Positions 46,289-58,601 of a stretch of DNA of 64,000 nt are shown one piece after another. Source of the stretch: Anaeramoeba flamelloides (Eukaryota > Metamonada > Anaeramoebidae). Both the position numbers and the translations under genes were made by a program. The stretch's first letter is position 1; every line of letters starts with the position of its first letter. A model generated the notes under the pieces. It saw only the letters and a list, made by a program, of their open reading frames with translations, was not told the DNA's origin and searched no databases. The stretch spans positions 7,399,001-7,463,000 of the forward strand of contig JANTQA010000036.1 in the NCBI GenBank assembly GCA_027625915.1. Direction: 5' to 3'.

Positions 46289-46339
46289 TCAAGAAATTTC
46301 AAATTTAATAAATAATTATTTTGGAGATTTTTTTTTTTT

Positions 46340-46935
46340 TTTCCGTTTTTTCCCTGGTTGAATTTTCTTTAAATTGAAAAGAAGAGTTAAAAAAGGAAAA
46401 AGATAAAGTGGTTATTTGCTAATACCGAGACACTGAAACACGAAAGTATGTGTAACTTGAAAATAAAAACGAAAAAGCAAAAGCGTAAAATATCCAAATG
46501 TTTAACGCTAATCAGATCAAAAAAAAAAAAAAAAAGAAATTATAACAACTTAAACCACGATACCCAAAATGAACATTCATGATCAATTATCAAATTAAAT
46601 TAAATTAACCAAAAGTATCATGGTTGTGATTTTGGGAGTTCTAAATTAAGATAGTTTTTTTTTATGATTTTTTACCAATCGCTTCTTATATACCCTTTTT
46701 AATTTTTTATTTTTTTCCTTTTTTCTTTTTTTCTTTTCAATTTTTTGTTTTTTCTCTTCTATTTTTTGCTTTTGGGTTTTTAATCATAAAATTTTGTTAT
46801 TTATTTTCTTTGAATAATCGCGAAATCTGTGATTTTTCGCTGAAATTACTCTTTAGGGGAATTTAAGTAAAAGAAAATTTAGAGTGTAATTTACACTTCT
46901 TCAATAATAATAATTAATAATTGCTTTTTAATTAA
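46340..46935. repeat. Dispersed repeat Z, copy B
   Basis: Matches 3640-4040 and 4795-4910 in direct orientation (shared AAATTAAATTAAATTAACCA, TATCATGGTTGTGATTTTGG versus GTCATGGCTGTGATTTTGG, and AGAGTGTAATTTACACTT). It contains a small hairpin AACCACGATAC ... GTATCATGGTT and lies directly upstream of the known part of the Dbf4-like gene. Confidence 0.55.
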
Positions 46936-49898
46936 TAGCACAATTAACCAAATTACTGTAATAATAAAAAAGTAGAGAAAACATTGTTATTTTCACAAGA
47001 AAGTGTATAACCCTTTAACTTCAAAGTTTAATCATACATGAAACTCTCAGATAAACAATTCATTTATTTACCAGATTAAATGATATATGATTTTCGGGGT
47101 ATAGATCTCAAAATACAACTGATAAATTTGTTTATCAGAAAGTATTTTTTTTTGGTTATTGTGAACTTTAATATTTTATTTGTTTTTTTTTTTTTCATTT
47201 TATTTTTATGTGTCAAGAAAAAAATGTATTTGTGCATTGTAGCACATTTAAAATTTTTCTTTAATATATTCTAAATTAAACTAGGTGTTGCCTTTTTGAA
47301 AAGAAAACGTGTTGATATACGATATTTACAAAAATGTGGGTAAATTTATTTTAATAAATCATTATTAAACTCAATCTTCAAAAAAGTATTTAAATATACA
47401 AAAAGATTAAATACCATTTATCGATTCTTGATAATAATTAAATTTGTTTCTTAGTATTATATCACTTTAATTAAAGAGATGAAAGTTCGTGACTTCTCAA
47501 TTTTATCTGATTTTTTTTTAATGGGGGAAATTGGTGATTATTTTTTCCTTTTTGATTATAAAAAATTGTTTTCCTAATATGTTTAATCTTGATAAAATTT
47601 TCAAATAGAAGGGGAAATTTCAAACTGCGTTGTATTGTTTAAAAAATAGTTTGTTTCCTTACCATAGTGGCTGCTTTTTTATTAAAATTGATCTTACCTC
47701 ATTTTGGACAGAAAAGTCTTTTATTTTTTTTTCATTTTTTGATTAACATATTTTGAAATACATATAATATGTACTGATTCAAGAATAATTATCAATGTTC
47801 AGTTTAATTTGATGTTGTAATTTTAAAAATAGAACAACTTAAGAAGAAAATATTATTTGAAATATATATATATATATAAATTCTCCACTTTTTTGGAAAT
47901 ACTCTATAGCTTGTGAAAAAAAAAAAAAAAAAAAAATAACAAATTTCTATTGTAACAGAAACAAATTTTAAATTCTCTTTCCAAAAAAATTGGTTTAAAA
48001 GATCTAGTAAAACTTTTTAGTGACCTAAATTGGTTATATTATGACCCCCCCCTTACTGTTAAATAAAAAATAAATCAGATAAAAATTTCATTTTATAGTC
48101 TGTAAAAAATATTTACCAAAGTTATTTTAACAATTTTTGACTAAAAAAGTTTTTTAAAAAAGTACTCAAAAAAGGTTGATTTAAATCTATCAACTGTTTT
48201 GCATATACTTTTGAAAACTGGTATGGTCACACTTTTTTAAAACATTAGAAACTACAGAATTTATGCTTTAATAGCAAATCACTGAAATAAAAAAAATCAA
48301 CCAACTTTCTAAATACAGCCATTTTAAAAAGGCGAGGAATTTTTTAAAACTTTTTTCAGGTTTTCTATTTTAAAAAATTGAAAACTTTTTCAGAATCAAA
48401 ACTTTTTGAAAAAATTAAGTTTTTAGAAAAGTGAATGATCAACCTTTATAAGTGAAAGTAGTGGTTGGGGTGGTAAGAAAAGAACTTTTTTTTAAAAAAA
48501 GTACCTATTTATTTAAACAGAAAACTTTCAAAAAAGTTTTAATTTAATAATCAAAAAAAAAAAAAAAATTTACTCACTTTTTAAAAATATCTGTACAAAG
48601 AGTTTTACTTTTTTATACTATTATTTTGTTATTAAGGAATTAACGCCAACCAAGGAGAAGCCTAAGATCAACGCAAGTTGTTATTGGGTGTAACCATATT
48701 AGTGCTACATGATTCAAATGTCTCTAAAAATTCAATTATTCAGGTGGTAATAAATGTTGATCTCATCAATTAAAAATGATCCTAGTTTTAGTAAAAAATC
48801 CCAAGAATTCCAGAATAAAATCTGGGTTCAGTCACAAATTTTAAAGGATGAATCATCAATATTCAGACTCCAGAGTTACAAAATATCTTCTTAAATTTGT
48901 GGCGAAATGTAGATTAGCTAAAAAATTCAATTTTTTTTGAAAAATTAAATAATTAACCAATAGATTTTTTTGACAAATTATTTCGGAAATATTGAGAATA
49001 TATTGATTTTGCAATTAGTTATATAAAAAGGGAAACAAAACTAATCATTCTTTTGGGGTTTTAGGTTGATTATTATTGAGTAAATCTGGTTATTAAAAAA
49101 ATAAATAAATATTTACTTTTTGAATGATCTAAAACCGAATTATTAAATACCAGAATCTATTATTTTGAGTTCTTATTTTTAGGATTTGGAAAAGGAATAT
49201 AAAAAAATTTCCAAAATGAAAATTTTTAATAAGATCCTTAGTAAAAAATGTAATAATTTATTGATTAATAAGATTTATAATAGATTTTATAGAGCTATTT
49301 GAGCCATGGCGCACAAATATCATTTACACCCAATTGCAGCGTACTTTGATTAAAGAGAAATCTAGGGTGATGCTAACCCCTTAAGAAATGAAAATTTTTA
49401 TTTCGTGTTCACAAATTATGGTAGATTCATTGTTTGTTTAATTATTAGTTACAAAAACTCGAAGAACTTTTACAAGTATATTGCCAATGATATTTTTAGA
49501 AATTTAATAATGCTTCCTTATTGGACTTTTGAGAGAAAATTTTAATTACTTGTATTTGAAATTTAAATGGGATAAAATTTTAGCCGATTATCTTTTTTCA
49601 ATTCTGCAATCTGAGATTCCATTTAGGATTCTTGGTTCTTCTATTTACCCACCCAATATATTTTATATAACACAAAAGGGGAGCAAATAAAGAGAGAAAC
49701 CAAATTCAATCTACTCATTTGAAAGCTCATTAAAAAGTCTCTATGCAAAAGATTAAAAAAAAAAAAAGATGTGAAAGTTTATTACCCTATTCAGTTTAAA
49801 AAACGGAAAATGAAAACGACGTTTTATTATTTCCAATTTATTATTCAAATACCAGCAGAGCAATCCGATTTTAACAGTAGACTAAATCAATTCATTTA
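46936..49898. other. Non-coding stretch with a family X repeat
   Basis: No gene supported. A poly(A) run lies near 47920-47936, (AT)n at 47862-47879, and the X copy at 48641-49385. If the 50444-50654 exon belongs to the Dbf4-like gene, this would be intron. Confidence 0.45.
48641..49385. mobile_element. Family X repeat, copy 2, with imperfect terminal inverted repeats
   Basis: The left end (AACGCCAACCAAGGAGAAGC then ATTGGGTGTAA...AGTGC) is inverse to the right end (GCACAAATATCATTTACACC, CAATT ... GGTGATGCTAACC). The repeats are ~65 bp and ~65 percent identical by eye. With the second copy at 43555-44515 this indicates an old non-autonomous DNA transposon family. Target duplications unresolved. 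Confidence 0.5.
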
Positions 49899-50340
49899 TG
49901 ATTTTCCCTTCCTCGAAGAGGGCGATTAGTGATTGAATTTCTTCTGATGATTTTGCTTTTATGAAGAAGAATGAAAATTTGTGTTGAACTGTTTTTTTTG
50001 ATGAGAGGAAACGTAAATATTGCCCTAAAGGTACACAGAAATTTTGGTTTTCATTTAAAAATTGGAAGGTACAAGATCTCTTTCGTCAATTAAACAAAAG
50101 AATAAATATTCAAAACTCGTTTTGTTGAGAGATAAAAAAACGATTCAAACCACATTGGCGAATTAATTTAAGTGACCGAGGCTGAGGTTGTGATTTAAAA
50201 ACAGTGGGTTTATTTCGTTTTTGTGGTTAGGGGACATAAATGATGAAAAAAATTTCCTCTCTTCATAAATAAGAACAGGCCTTGAGAAGTTTGTTTCAAA
50301 AAATAGAAAAAAAAGTTCTACATTTGGTTTGAGGAAACAA
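49899..50340 (-). other. Coding-like segment, possibly medium-chain dehydrogenase remnant plus unknown exon
   Basis: GC is higher than the flanks. One minus frame (49899 to about 50085) reads FCVPLGQYLRFLSSKKTVQ, then FSFFFIKAKSSEEIQSLIAL, then FEEGKIINELI and stop. The pattern F-x-I-K-x5-E-x2-x-L-x-x-L-x-E-x-G-K-I resembles the C-terminal part of quinone-oxidoreductase-type dehydrogenases, but the last ~40 residues of such proteins are absent. A second segment (about 50180-50310) reads FSRPVLIYEERKFFSSFM and NPLFLNHNLSLGHLN. Intervening frames are broken and no ATG links them. It could be a decayed gene or an unresolved multi-exon one. Confidence 0.28.
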
Positions 50341-50443
50341 AGAAATTGTTCTTATTCTTGTTTTTTTTTTTACTTTTAGGGAATTAGCTTCGGAAACAAA
50401 AGGATCGTAAAATAGGAAAGAAAAAAAAAAAAAAAAAAGCTAC

Positions 50444-50654
50444 TTTTTGGATCAGATCTGTCTTTGTGTTTGGATGGGGTGTGTACACGCTTTCCCCTCT
50501 CTTCTTTAAGTTTGGTTTTTGCTTTTGATTTGTTTTTTTGTGTTTTTTTAGAATTTGCTGTGGTCGTTTTATGTTCGTGGCTTGATTTTGTTGTTTTTTT
50601 GTTTTTATGTGAATGTTTTTTTTTGGTTCTCTTTGAGAATTTTTCTTTTTCCAT
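50444..50654 (-). CDS. Lys/Thr/His-rich putative first exon
   Basis: ATG at 50654 opens MEKEKFSKRTKKKHSHKNKK and continues through KTTKSSHEHKTTTANSKKTQ to HTPSKHKDRSDPK. A donor A|GTAGCT follows at 50443, then a long T tract; without splicing the frame runs to 50376 with a poly-Phe tail. 70 codons plus one base (phase 1). Composition suggests a disordered, basic nuclear N-terminus. No family recognised; it might be the first exon of the Dbf4-like gene 4.2 kb downstream, or of a gene using 49.9-50.3 kb. Confidence 0.38.
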
Positions 50655-51820
50655 TTCTTTTATTTTTGACAAAAATTTACAAATCAAAGAAATTTGTAAA
50701 AATAATTGTTTGAATAAAATTTCAAAAGGAATCTTTCCCAAATTTAAACTTTAAATGAATTGGGCTTTTTGTTTTTGTGTTTTAAACAACCCCAAAAGTT
50801 ACAAAATTTGTAAAATGTTTTTTTTTGATCACAACTTCGTTTTTTAACTTTTTCCAAATATTATCTTGTTTTTAAAAAATATTTCTTCAAGACGACAATT
50901 TCAGTTTTACTTTGAGTTGGTAACCAAAAAAAAGGAATAGTAAAATTTTAAGGTAAAAAAAAATTACAAATAGTTTAGACCAAATTTGTTTAAAGAAAGA
51001 AAAAAACATAAATTAACAAGAGAAATTGGCTGTGTAAAAAAAAGTGCACCCTAAATAATGAAAATCAAAAAAAGTAAAATTTAAAGGCAAAACTTTGAAG
51101 ATTTGGTAAAATTTGATACTATAGGAATCTTCTAGTAAAAAGAGAGACTCGTAATTAATATACAAGGAAAAAGTATTGTAATTGATATTGAAATTTAATC
51201 CTATTTTCGATACATGCTTTAAATGACTCGAAAAAAATCAAAGCTAAATATTATTGAACAATAATTTCTCAGATTTTTTTTTTTAAGGATCAGAAAGCAA
51301 AAAATTCGAATTTCGGAATTTTTTTTTTTTACAAAACCAATTCTTGGTATTTAACCTCAAATTAATGGCATTTCTGAATATTTTTAAATATTATGTTTAG
51401 AACCCCCAAAAATTATCATTTTTTCTTTTTTAGAATTCCATAGATTTACTCAAAATTACAAACAAATAAAATTAAAAGAAAGATGTGTTATTTTACTTTC
51501 AATATTCTTAGTTACGGTTTTTGTATATTTCCAATATTTGAAATAATTTTGTCAATAATCTAAAATTTAAGGAAGGAATGTTGAAAAAAATTCTTCAGAT
51601 AGACAAAAAATACCACACTTTTTTTTTGGTAAAGGTTGAAGCTGATCTTTTTGACAAGTAACAAAATAAATTATTTGTTCAAGAAATAGAGTTTTTTTGA
51701 TTTGTATTTTTTGTTCTTTTGTAAATTAAACAAATACTACAGAGTATGAATGAAATGTATTCTTGATTTATTGCAAAATTATTAAAGTTTTAAGGAGGTT
51801 CAAGACTTTTGTACAAATAA

Positions 51821-52030
51821 CTTGCTTCAATAAAAAAATTCAATGGGGAAATATCCTCATGTGTTTATTTCAAGGGAATGGTAAGTGAAGTTTTAGAGCA
51901 CGGTGAACCACAATACCCATTCTTGGTGTATAAAACCCCTTTCTCAAATAAAAACAATGACCCCTCATCTTTTTCAATACAATATCCAATACACTACCCA
52001 TTACACGACCCAAGTTCAAATCAATTTTGA
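51821..52030 (+). CDS. Exon-like segment, weak PIG-X/Pbn1 resemblance
   Basis: A plus frame ending TGA reads SCVYFKGMVSEVLEHG, EPQYPFLVYKTPFSNKNNDP and SSFSIQYPIHYPLHDPSS. The order (E-x-P-x-Y ... F-x-x-x-x-P-[IV]-H-x-[RP]-[YL]) recalls the lumenal domain of PIG-X/Pbn1 (human FQAFLPVHCRYHRPHSED), the stabilising partner of the GPI mannosyltransferase PIG-M. The frame has an internal ATG followed by GTAAGT, which could instead be a splice donor. No transmembrane exon was located. A family guess only. Confidence 0.28.
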   Translation, partial: LASIKKFNGEISSCVYFKGMVSEVLEHGEPQYPFLVYKTPFSNKNNDPSSFSIQYPIHYPLHDPSSNQF

Positions 52031-52164
52031 AATTAAACCCCTTGATATTTCGATTAAATGTTTAAATTATGCCAACAATTTGTTATAAATTTTACTCAAG
52101 TTTTAATAATTTTTTTATTTTTTCTGATATAAAATTTCCTGAAATATTAACTCTACCTTTTGAG

Positions 52165-52340
52165 AGAAATTTTCTATATTAGATCCTCATTTTTAGAATT
52201 TCTTGTTTAATAATAGAACTTAAAGATATCAATATGATCCAGTTAATGTTTATTCTTGGTTTCTTTGATTAATTCATGGTTTAAACTTTCGAAAAAAAGA
52301 AATAAATTTTATTTTGAAACACCAGTTTTACAAATGGGTT
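52165..52340. repeat. Partial arm of the window-start foldback family
   Basis: The sequence TTAGATCCTCATTTTTAGAA ... TTGGTTTCTTTGATTAATTC ... TATTTTGAAACACC follows the same order as positions 115-265. Only one arm is present. Confidence 0.5.
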
Positions 52341-52941
52341 ACTTATTCTTTTAACAGTGATAGAACATAACATTAAAACATTAAAAAAAAAATAAATGTT
52401 ATTTTTTTAATAAATAATTATTACTATGGTTGGATAAAAGATTGTAGGAGAGATTAATTACAATCAAAAAAGGTAGATATTACGTAAATGAAGAAATTAT
52501 TTCAAATAACCATCTTTAATTATTTTTTTTTAAAATATTGTATTTTTTTAAATAAAAGAAATTTTTTCACAACAAAGCTAAGGAAAAAATATGAAGACCT
52601 AAAGTTAAAAAAAATAAAATTACTCAATTTAATGATAAATAAAACAATTAAAAGTATGGAATCCACCAGTTAACTTTTCTAGAACTTTTAAAATCAATTA
52701 AAATTTCTTTAAATAATATAAATCAAAATATAAATTAATATCAAGTTAAGCTTTTTAACTAAACTCTGTTCCAAAAATTTTGACACAATTTAAACAGTTG
52801 AAAGAATAACAATACTACACTTTAAATTCAATTTGGAAAGAATTGCTGATTTAACAAACTATTTCATTTTTTGTCTTTTTCGTTTGGTTTTCTTTTCTTT
52901 TTTTGCAGTTACTTTGCCTTTTTCGTTAGATCTGGATTTTT

Positions 52942-53046
52942 TTCGATTGTTTGATAGAAGGTTAGTGTTGAGTTTGTTAAATTGGAAAATAAAATACAAC
53001 CGGTAGATGGTATCTTATCATTTGATCAATCAACAATTGCTGATGA
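52942..53046 (+). CDS. Exon-like segment, unidentified
   Basis: After a pyrimidine-rich run and TTTGATAG, the plus frame reads KVSVEFVKLENKIQPVDGIL then SFDQSTIADEISTN and stops. In another frame, sequence to 53193 encodes IFCSASFIGLDTPVF and LTIALDSTSIDIKLKKWYY. The first part loosely recalls an Sm-fold strand pattern, but this is too weak to assign. It may be one or two exons of a small unannotated gene. Confidence 0.22.
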
Positions 53047-54025
53047 AATTTCAACAAATTAACCAATACATTTTTTGTTCAGCTAGTTTCATTGGTTTGG
53101 ACACACCTGTTTTTTTTTTTTTTGTAATTTATGTTTTAACCATAGCTCTTGATTCAACCAGTATTGATATTAAACTTAAAAAATGGTATTATTGATTAAC
53201 AAATAACTTCACTAACAAAGTTGATTTTTTATGAAATGTAAAAAAAAAAAAATTCACCACTTTTTTGGAAATACCTTATCTTGTATTGTGTCTGGAAACT
53301 TGTTAATTTTGGTTCATGGCTGATTGATTTTCAACTTTGTATGAATTTTATGGTTTTGTTAAAAAATGAAATTATTTGATTTATTTTTACTGCATATGGA
53401 TTTATGAACTGAATTCTAATATAGTAGTCTGTAATTTAATAAAAAAAAGTGATTATTGGGTTATCAATTTAAATTTTTATCAAGGTATATAATTTTTAAG
53501 AATTTAAATACCCCCTTTTTTTCTTCTTTAATTAAGTATTAGGGAAATGAAAATTTCAATCTAAAACCCAAAAAAAGCGTTTAATAATATTAATATTATT
53601 ATTTAACAAGTGAAAAGCATTCGAGTTGTAATTATACTTGTACCCCCCTTCAGAAATTTAAAAACGGTATCCATAAATTTCACGATTGTTTATTTTTGAG
53701 AATAATTTCTAACTCTTCTGGTTTAAAATTAATTTATTAAGATTTATCTTTTAACTTATTTTAAAAAATTAATCTATCTTTTTCTATCGGAAGTACATAC
53801 CCATAAAAAATGGTCAAAGTTTTCTTTTACTTCTTCCCATTAATTCATATTTTAAACATAGAGGAAAAAATTGATTTGAGTTTTTATCTTTTACAGTATA
53901 ATACCTTTTTAGGCAATTAGTAAATGTCCTGAATTTTTGGATTGTTTAGAATCACAGAACTCAAATATCTTTCATTTTTAAATAAATATTTTTGATATTT
54001 AATTATAGTGAAATTTTGGAGGAGT

Positions 54026-54462
54026 GTTTTCAAGTACCTAGGTATTCCCAAATTCAAAATAATAGAGTATAATCATAGATTTAACCCAATTCGTTTAAAT
54101 TATCGAAAATACAAGGGCAGTTTTCTTAAGGTTGTTATGTTTTATTTTTTAAAATCTATTGATTATCCAAATAAACAGAAAACCCAAGAAAACTTAGCAA
54201 GAATCTATTAATTTTCCAAATAAATAGAAAACTCAAAAAAAAAAACGAACAAAAATCAAAAGATTTTCCAGATAAATAGAAAACCCCAAGAAACCGTTAA
54301 GGACTTTTTTTTAATTTCAGAAATATAAAGAAAAATTCTTTAATTTTCTTTTTATTTCTGAAATCAAAAAAAAGCTAAAGTCAGTTTTCCAAAATGTATA
54401 TGAGTTGAATTAAAAATGTAATTTTACTCAATTCTTTTAAATTTTGAACAACCTAATGGTAT
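54026..54462. repeat. Modular hairpin cluster
   Basis: Opens GAGTGTTTTCAAGTACCTAG, a mutated spacer, then repeated AAAATCTATTGATTATCCAA, AACAGAAAACCCAAGAAAAC and AATTTCAGAAATATAAAGAA hairpin arms, ending AACCTAATGG. Same modules as at 5446-5990. Confidence 0.55.
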
Positions 54463-55189
54463 TTTCAACCTGTAGAATTCAATAATTCATTATATATTTA
54501 TTTATAAATTTCTTTTTTATATAATTAAATCTTTTGAATTCCAATTGATTTTATGGTTTTTTCAATGATTAATTTTTATTAATTTTTCCAAAGAAGAAAG
54601 AGATACTTTTTTTTATTTTTTTTTGTATTTTTTATTTATTAAACAAAATTACAACATTTTCAAATTTGAATTTTATATTTTGTAAATAAGAGTAGGCATT
54701 CTTCTGGTTTTTTTTTTTTTTTTACATATTTTAGTAATACATGAATTAATCCAAGTATTAAAGTAATTTACATTTTTTATTTCATAATAAAAAATTTCTA
54801 GTATATGTTAATTGGCTTAATATAAATGATATAAATAATCAAAAAAAGTTATTATTAAATATTTTCTGAATTATTACTATTACACTCTTCAATTTGGATT
54901 TCTAAAAAAAAAATAGAAAAATTTTATTTTGTAATAAAACCTTAAAATTCATACAAATTTCAAGATAATAGTTAAGAACCAAAATTAACAAGTCTCCCGA
55001 CACAATGTACGATAATTCTTTTTCAAATTATACATATAAATTGGTAAAGAGGTGTAATAAAATTTTCATTCGATTTAGAATCAAATATTTCAAGGCATTA
55101 ATTCATTTAAATAATAACAGGTTTTTAGTGAATGCTAAATAACTTTAAATGAAAAATTGAGCCTTTTAACTCTTTAAATTACTTTTGGG

Positions 55190-55192
<3 letters not shown>

Positions 55193-55227
<35 letters not shown>
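55193..55227. repeat. (AT)n microsatellite
   Basis: 35-base uninterrupted AT tract in a non-coding stretch. Confidence 0.95.
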
Positions 55228-55229
<2 letters not shown>

Positions 55230-56850
55230 CTTAATTTCAAAGATAGGGGCAAATTTTTGATTGAAAAAAAATTGTAGTTTCTCATTTAGTGAATACCAAA
55301 ACTCAACCCAGAAAAATCAGAACTTAAAACTAAAAAAATAACTGTCTAAAACACCCTTTTCTGTTTTAATTATTATTTCTAATAAAAGAATAGAGAAAAG
55401 AAACCCATAAAGAAAAAAATAAATCTGACCCTATTTTTGAAATGATTTTTCATCTTAAAATTATCCATTTAAGATTCACCATTGCTTCCAATAACTTTTT
55501 GAAACAGCTTTCCATCAGAGTTATCAGATTTTTACTATTTACCCATTTGGTATCAACCCAAACTTTCCTTGATACCTTTTTCAAGATAAAAAGAATCTCA
55601 ACAAAAGAAAGAAAAAGAAAAAGAAAAAGAAAAGAAAGTGAAAACAAAACCAATTTTTTGAATGTACAACAAAGAACTCAAAGATAAAATGAATACGATC
55701 ACATTCATCACAGTGTCTCCAAATGAAAGAGAAAAGAAGATCTTATTTGATCTTGCTATTTCTTCACTTTTCAAGGAACCATTGTAACTCATTAAAGCAA
55801 ATTTGGTTGATACTTGTTTTCGAAGCAAACACTTCTTGGGTGTTTTACTTTCTTTGAATTTTACAATCCCTTTCTCCAATGCTAATTAATCTCATCTCTT
55901 GAATATTAACGATTTTCAAAAATGTTCTTGTTCATTCAACATAAAAATAACAATATGGAATCATTGTGAAAGAAAAATTGCAAAAAAATGAATTCAACTT
56001 TGGGAAATTTTCATTAAAAGAAGATTGTTTCTTGATATTAAATATTCAATAATGACTTTTAAAAGATATTGGGTTCAGAATATTTGGTTAACACAACACA
56101 CATACCAATAATTTATAAAATACTAATGATGACCCTATTTTTGAAATTTAGCTTATTTAATTAGGATTTATTTATTTTTTCTTTGAGCATATAATGCTGG
56201 TGTCTTCTATAACAAAAAAAAACACACATTTTTTTTATAACATCAATATAACTTTTCTACACTCATTATATGAATAATGATTATTAATAAAAATATTCTT
56301 AAAATTGAAAAATTATAAACACAGGTCTGATTTAAGTCGGGTTATTGTCACCAATAGAGTAGTGAATTGTGGTTTGATTTTAAAGTTCCAATATATCATT
56401 GAAACTTAAAAAAATCTTTTTTATTTCGATTAGGTTCTTAAAATTAAAAGTTTTCAAAATGGTAACTTTTAATACACTCAATACAAGACAATCTTTTTTT
56501 TTTTCAAAGTTTTAGGGATTGCAAACTTTAATGGATTTGTGAGCACTATTAAGAAGTCTAAAAGTGGAGATAAGTTACTATTGAATGAATATCATATTAA
56601 TGAGTAATATGTTTACCAATTTTCGATTACCTTTCAGGAATAAAACTGTAAATTAAAAAAAATTGTAAAATCAATTTTAATTTTACAATACGAGAAAAAG
56701 TTTCCATTTGCAAATATTATATTACTTATTTTTTCTTTTATTTTAAATCAAATATCAAGTTCAAAAATCAATTTGGTTATTAAAATCAAAATAGAATCTA
56801 AACCCGCAAATTATATTCGAAAAAATCATATCCGTACATTTTTTGACATA

Positions 56851-57049
56851 CAGTCAGTTTCACTTTTAAGACTCAAACTTTCAACGGAATTTAAGGCACA
56901 AAAAAAATCTCAAATTAAAGCACAAAATTCAAATTCTAGTAAAAATAAATTGTAAAAAAAAAAAATTCCAAATTTTGTGCCTTAATTTGAGATTTTTTTT
57001 GTGCCTTAAATTTCGTTGAAAGTTTGTGCCTTAAAAGTGAAACTGACTG
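56851..57049. mobile_element. CAGTCAG-family MITE, copy D, TA duplication
   Basis: 199-bp palindrome from CAGTCAGTTTCACTTTTAAG to CTTAAAAGTGAAACTGACTG, with TA at 56849-56850 and 57050-57051. Nearly perfect arms (AATTTAAGGCACAAAAAAAA). The 60-codon frame across its left border is a chance frame. Confidence 0.9.
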
Positions 57050-57278
57050 TATCAATTTTAATTGAAAACATTATTAAAACTGATTTTTTTAGATTGTTTT
57101 ACTACTCTTATTTTTTTATCCAAATGTAATTTACTTTAAGAGTTTAGCACGAAATTCATCCAGTTTGATGATTTTCAGTTCCAGATAGCTTTTTTGACCA
57201 GTAAAAAAAATCGAAAGAATATATTTAAAAATTTACCCTTCTAGATACCATTATACAATTAAAACTGATTTTAATATA

Positions 57279-57475
57279 CAGTCAGTTTCACTTTTAAGGC
57301 ACAAACTTTCAACGAAATTTAAGGCACAAAAAAATCTCAAATTAAAGCACAATTTTTTGGAATTTTACTTTTTACAATTTATTTTACTAGAAGCTGAATT
57401 TTGTGCTTTAATTTGAGATTTTTTTTGTACCTTAAATTTCGTTGAAAGTTTGTGCCTTAAAAGTGAAACTCACTG
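57279..57475. mobile_element. CAGTCAG-family MITE, copy E, TA duplication
   Basis: 197-bp palindrome, CAGTCAGTTTCACTTTTAAG to CTTAAAAGTGAAACTCACTG, flanked by TA inside a local TATA. Arms carry AAATTTAAGGCACAAAAAAA. Confidence 0.9.
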
Positions 57476-57950
57476 TATACATTTCAAAATGAATTTTTTT
57501 TTTGAAAATTTAAGTTAAATTCTTCCAAATATTGCAAGTCATTTAAATATTAGACTGTTTTAGTTAAAAAATCTACAATTCAACGCAAATAAAAGGATGG
57601 GTCACCACTATTCAGATAATCGAATTGTAAAAAGAAATTTCATAAATTTCTTTGGAAATGTTGGTTCGATTAAATAAAAAATGATATTTAAAAAAAAATA
57701 ATAATAATTAACTCAAAGATTATTTTAACAAATAATTTATCACGTGTTGATTATATATTGATATTACAACAAAGTCCCATTTCAAAAAATTGAGCACACA
57801 AAATCAAAAATACGGCAAAAAAATCAGAATTCTGATTGTATTTTTCCAAACTTATTATTAAAACACATATAAGTTACATAGTATTACTGTTTGTAAATTC
57901 AATCATTTATTAGGTTTTGGCTCATCATGTGTATTCAGGGGGGGTGTCGT

Positions 57951-58245
57951 CAAGTGCCTAGCTTTTTTTTAATTTAAGAAATTCAAAGAAAATTTTTGAA
58001 ATTTTCTTTTTATTTCTCAAATTAAAAGAAAGCTAACGGCGGTTTTCCAGAATTAGAAAGAATTTAGTAAAAAGAAGGATTTTACTCAATTCTTTCAAAT
58101 CCTGGAAAACCTAACGATAGTGGATAGTTTCTATTTGGTCATGAAAATGATAAATTTTATATATATATATATTATTTTTCTTCTTCTCTTTTTTTTTTAT
58201 TTGATGATTTTTCTTTAATTACTCCTTTCTATAAATAAATAAAAG
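57951..58245. repeat. Modular hairpin cluster with shared 3' extension, copy related to 63440-63775
   Basis: GTGTCGTCAAGTGCCTAGC leads into hairpin AGCTTTTTTTTAATTTAAGA / TCAAATTAAAAGAAAGCT, then AACGGCG, then GGTTTTCCAGAATTAGAAAG / CTTTCAAATCCTGGAAAACC, then AACGATAGTGG. The following ~120 bp (TATTTGGTCATG, CTTTAATTACTCCTTTCT) also match the copy at 63440. Confidence 0.65.
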
Positions 58246-58601
58246 GTAAATTCAATCATTTCAATCCAAATAAAAGAAAAAAATATCAAACCAAAAAAAA
58301 AAAAAAATTATAAGGTTTTCAAAACGATAAAACAAGCTGAATAAAATATATATTGAAAAAAAATGTTTAAATTTCACCCAACATTTATTTATTGATAAAA
58401 GGATTAGATAAAATCAGGAAATTGTATGTGATTCTTCTGTGTAATAAACTCAACATTAATCTTCTATCAATCATTATTAAAAATTTTCATTACAATAAAC
58501 AAATAAAGAACAGGTAAAAAGGAAAGGAAAACAGAAAAAAAAAAAAAAATGAAAAATAATTGGTAAAATTAAAACTATTTCAAAACTTGATGTAAAGTGT
58601 A

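Larger units (their letters stand above)
53194..56850. other. Gene-poor stretch
   Basis: Contains the hairpin cluster 54026-54462, (AT)n at 55193-55227, a foldback-arm fragment near 56155-56300, and the following weak coding hint. At 55662-55787 an ATG frame of 41 codons (MYNKELKDKMNTITFITVSP, then NEREKKILFDLAISSLFKEP) stands out by composition, but it has no recognised family and no resolved neighbours. Confidence 0.4.
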
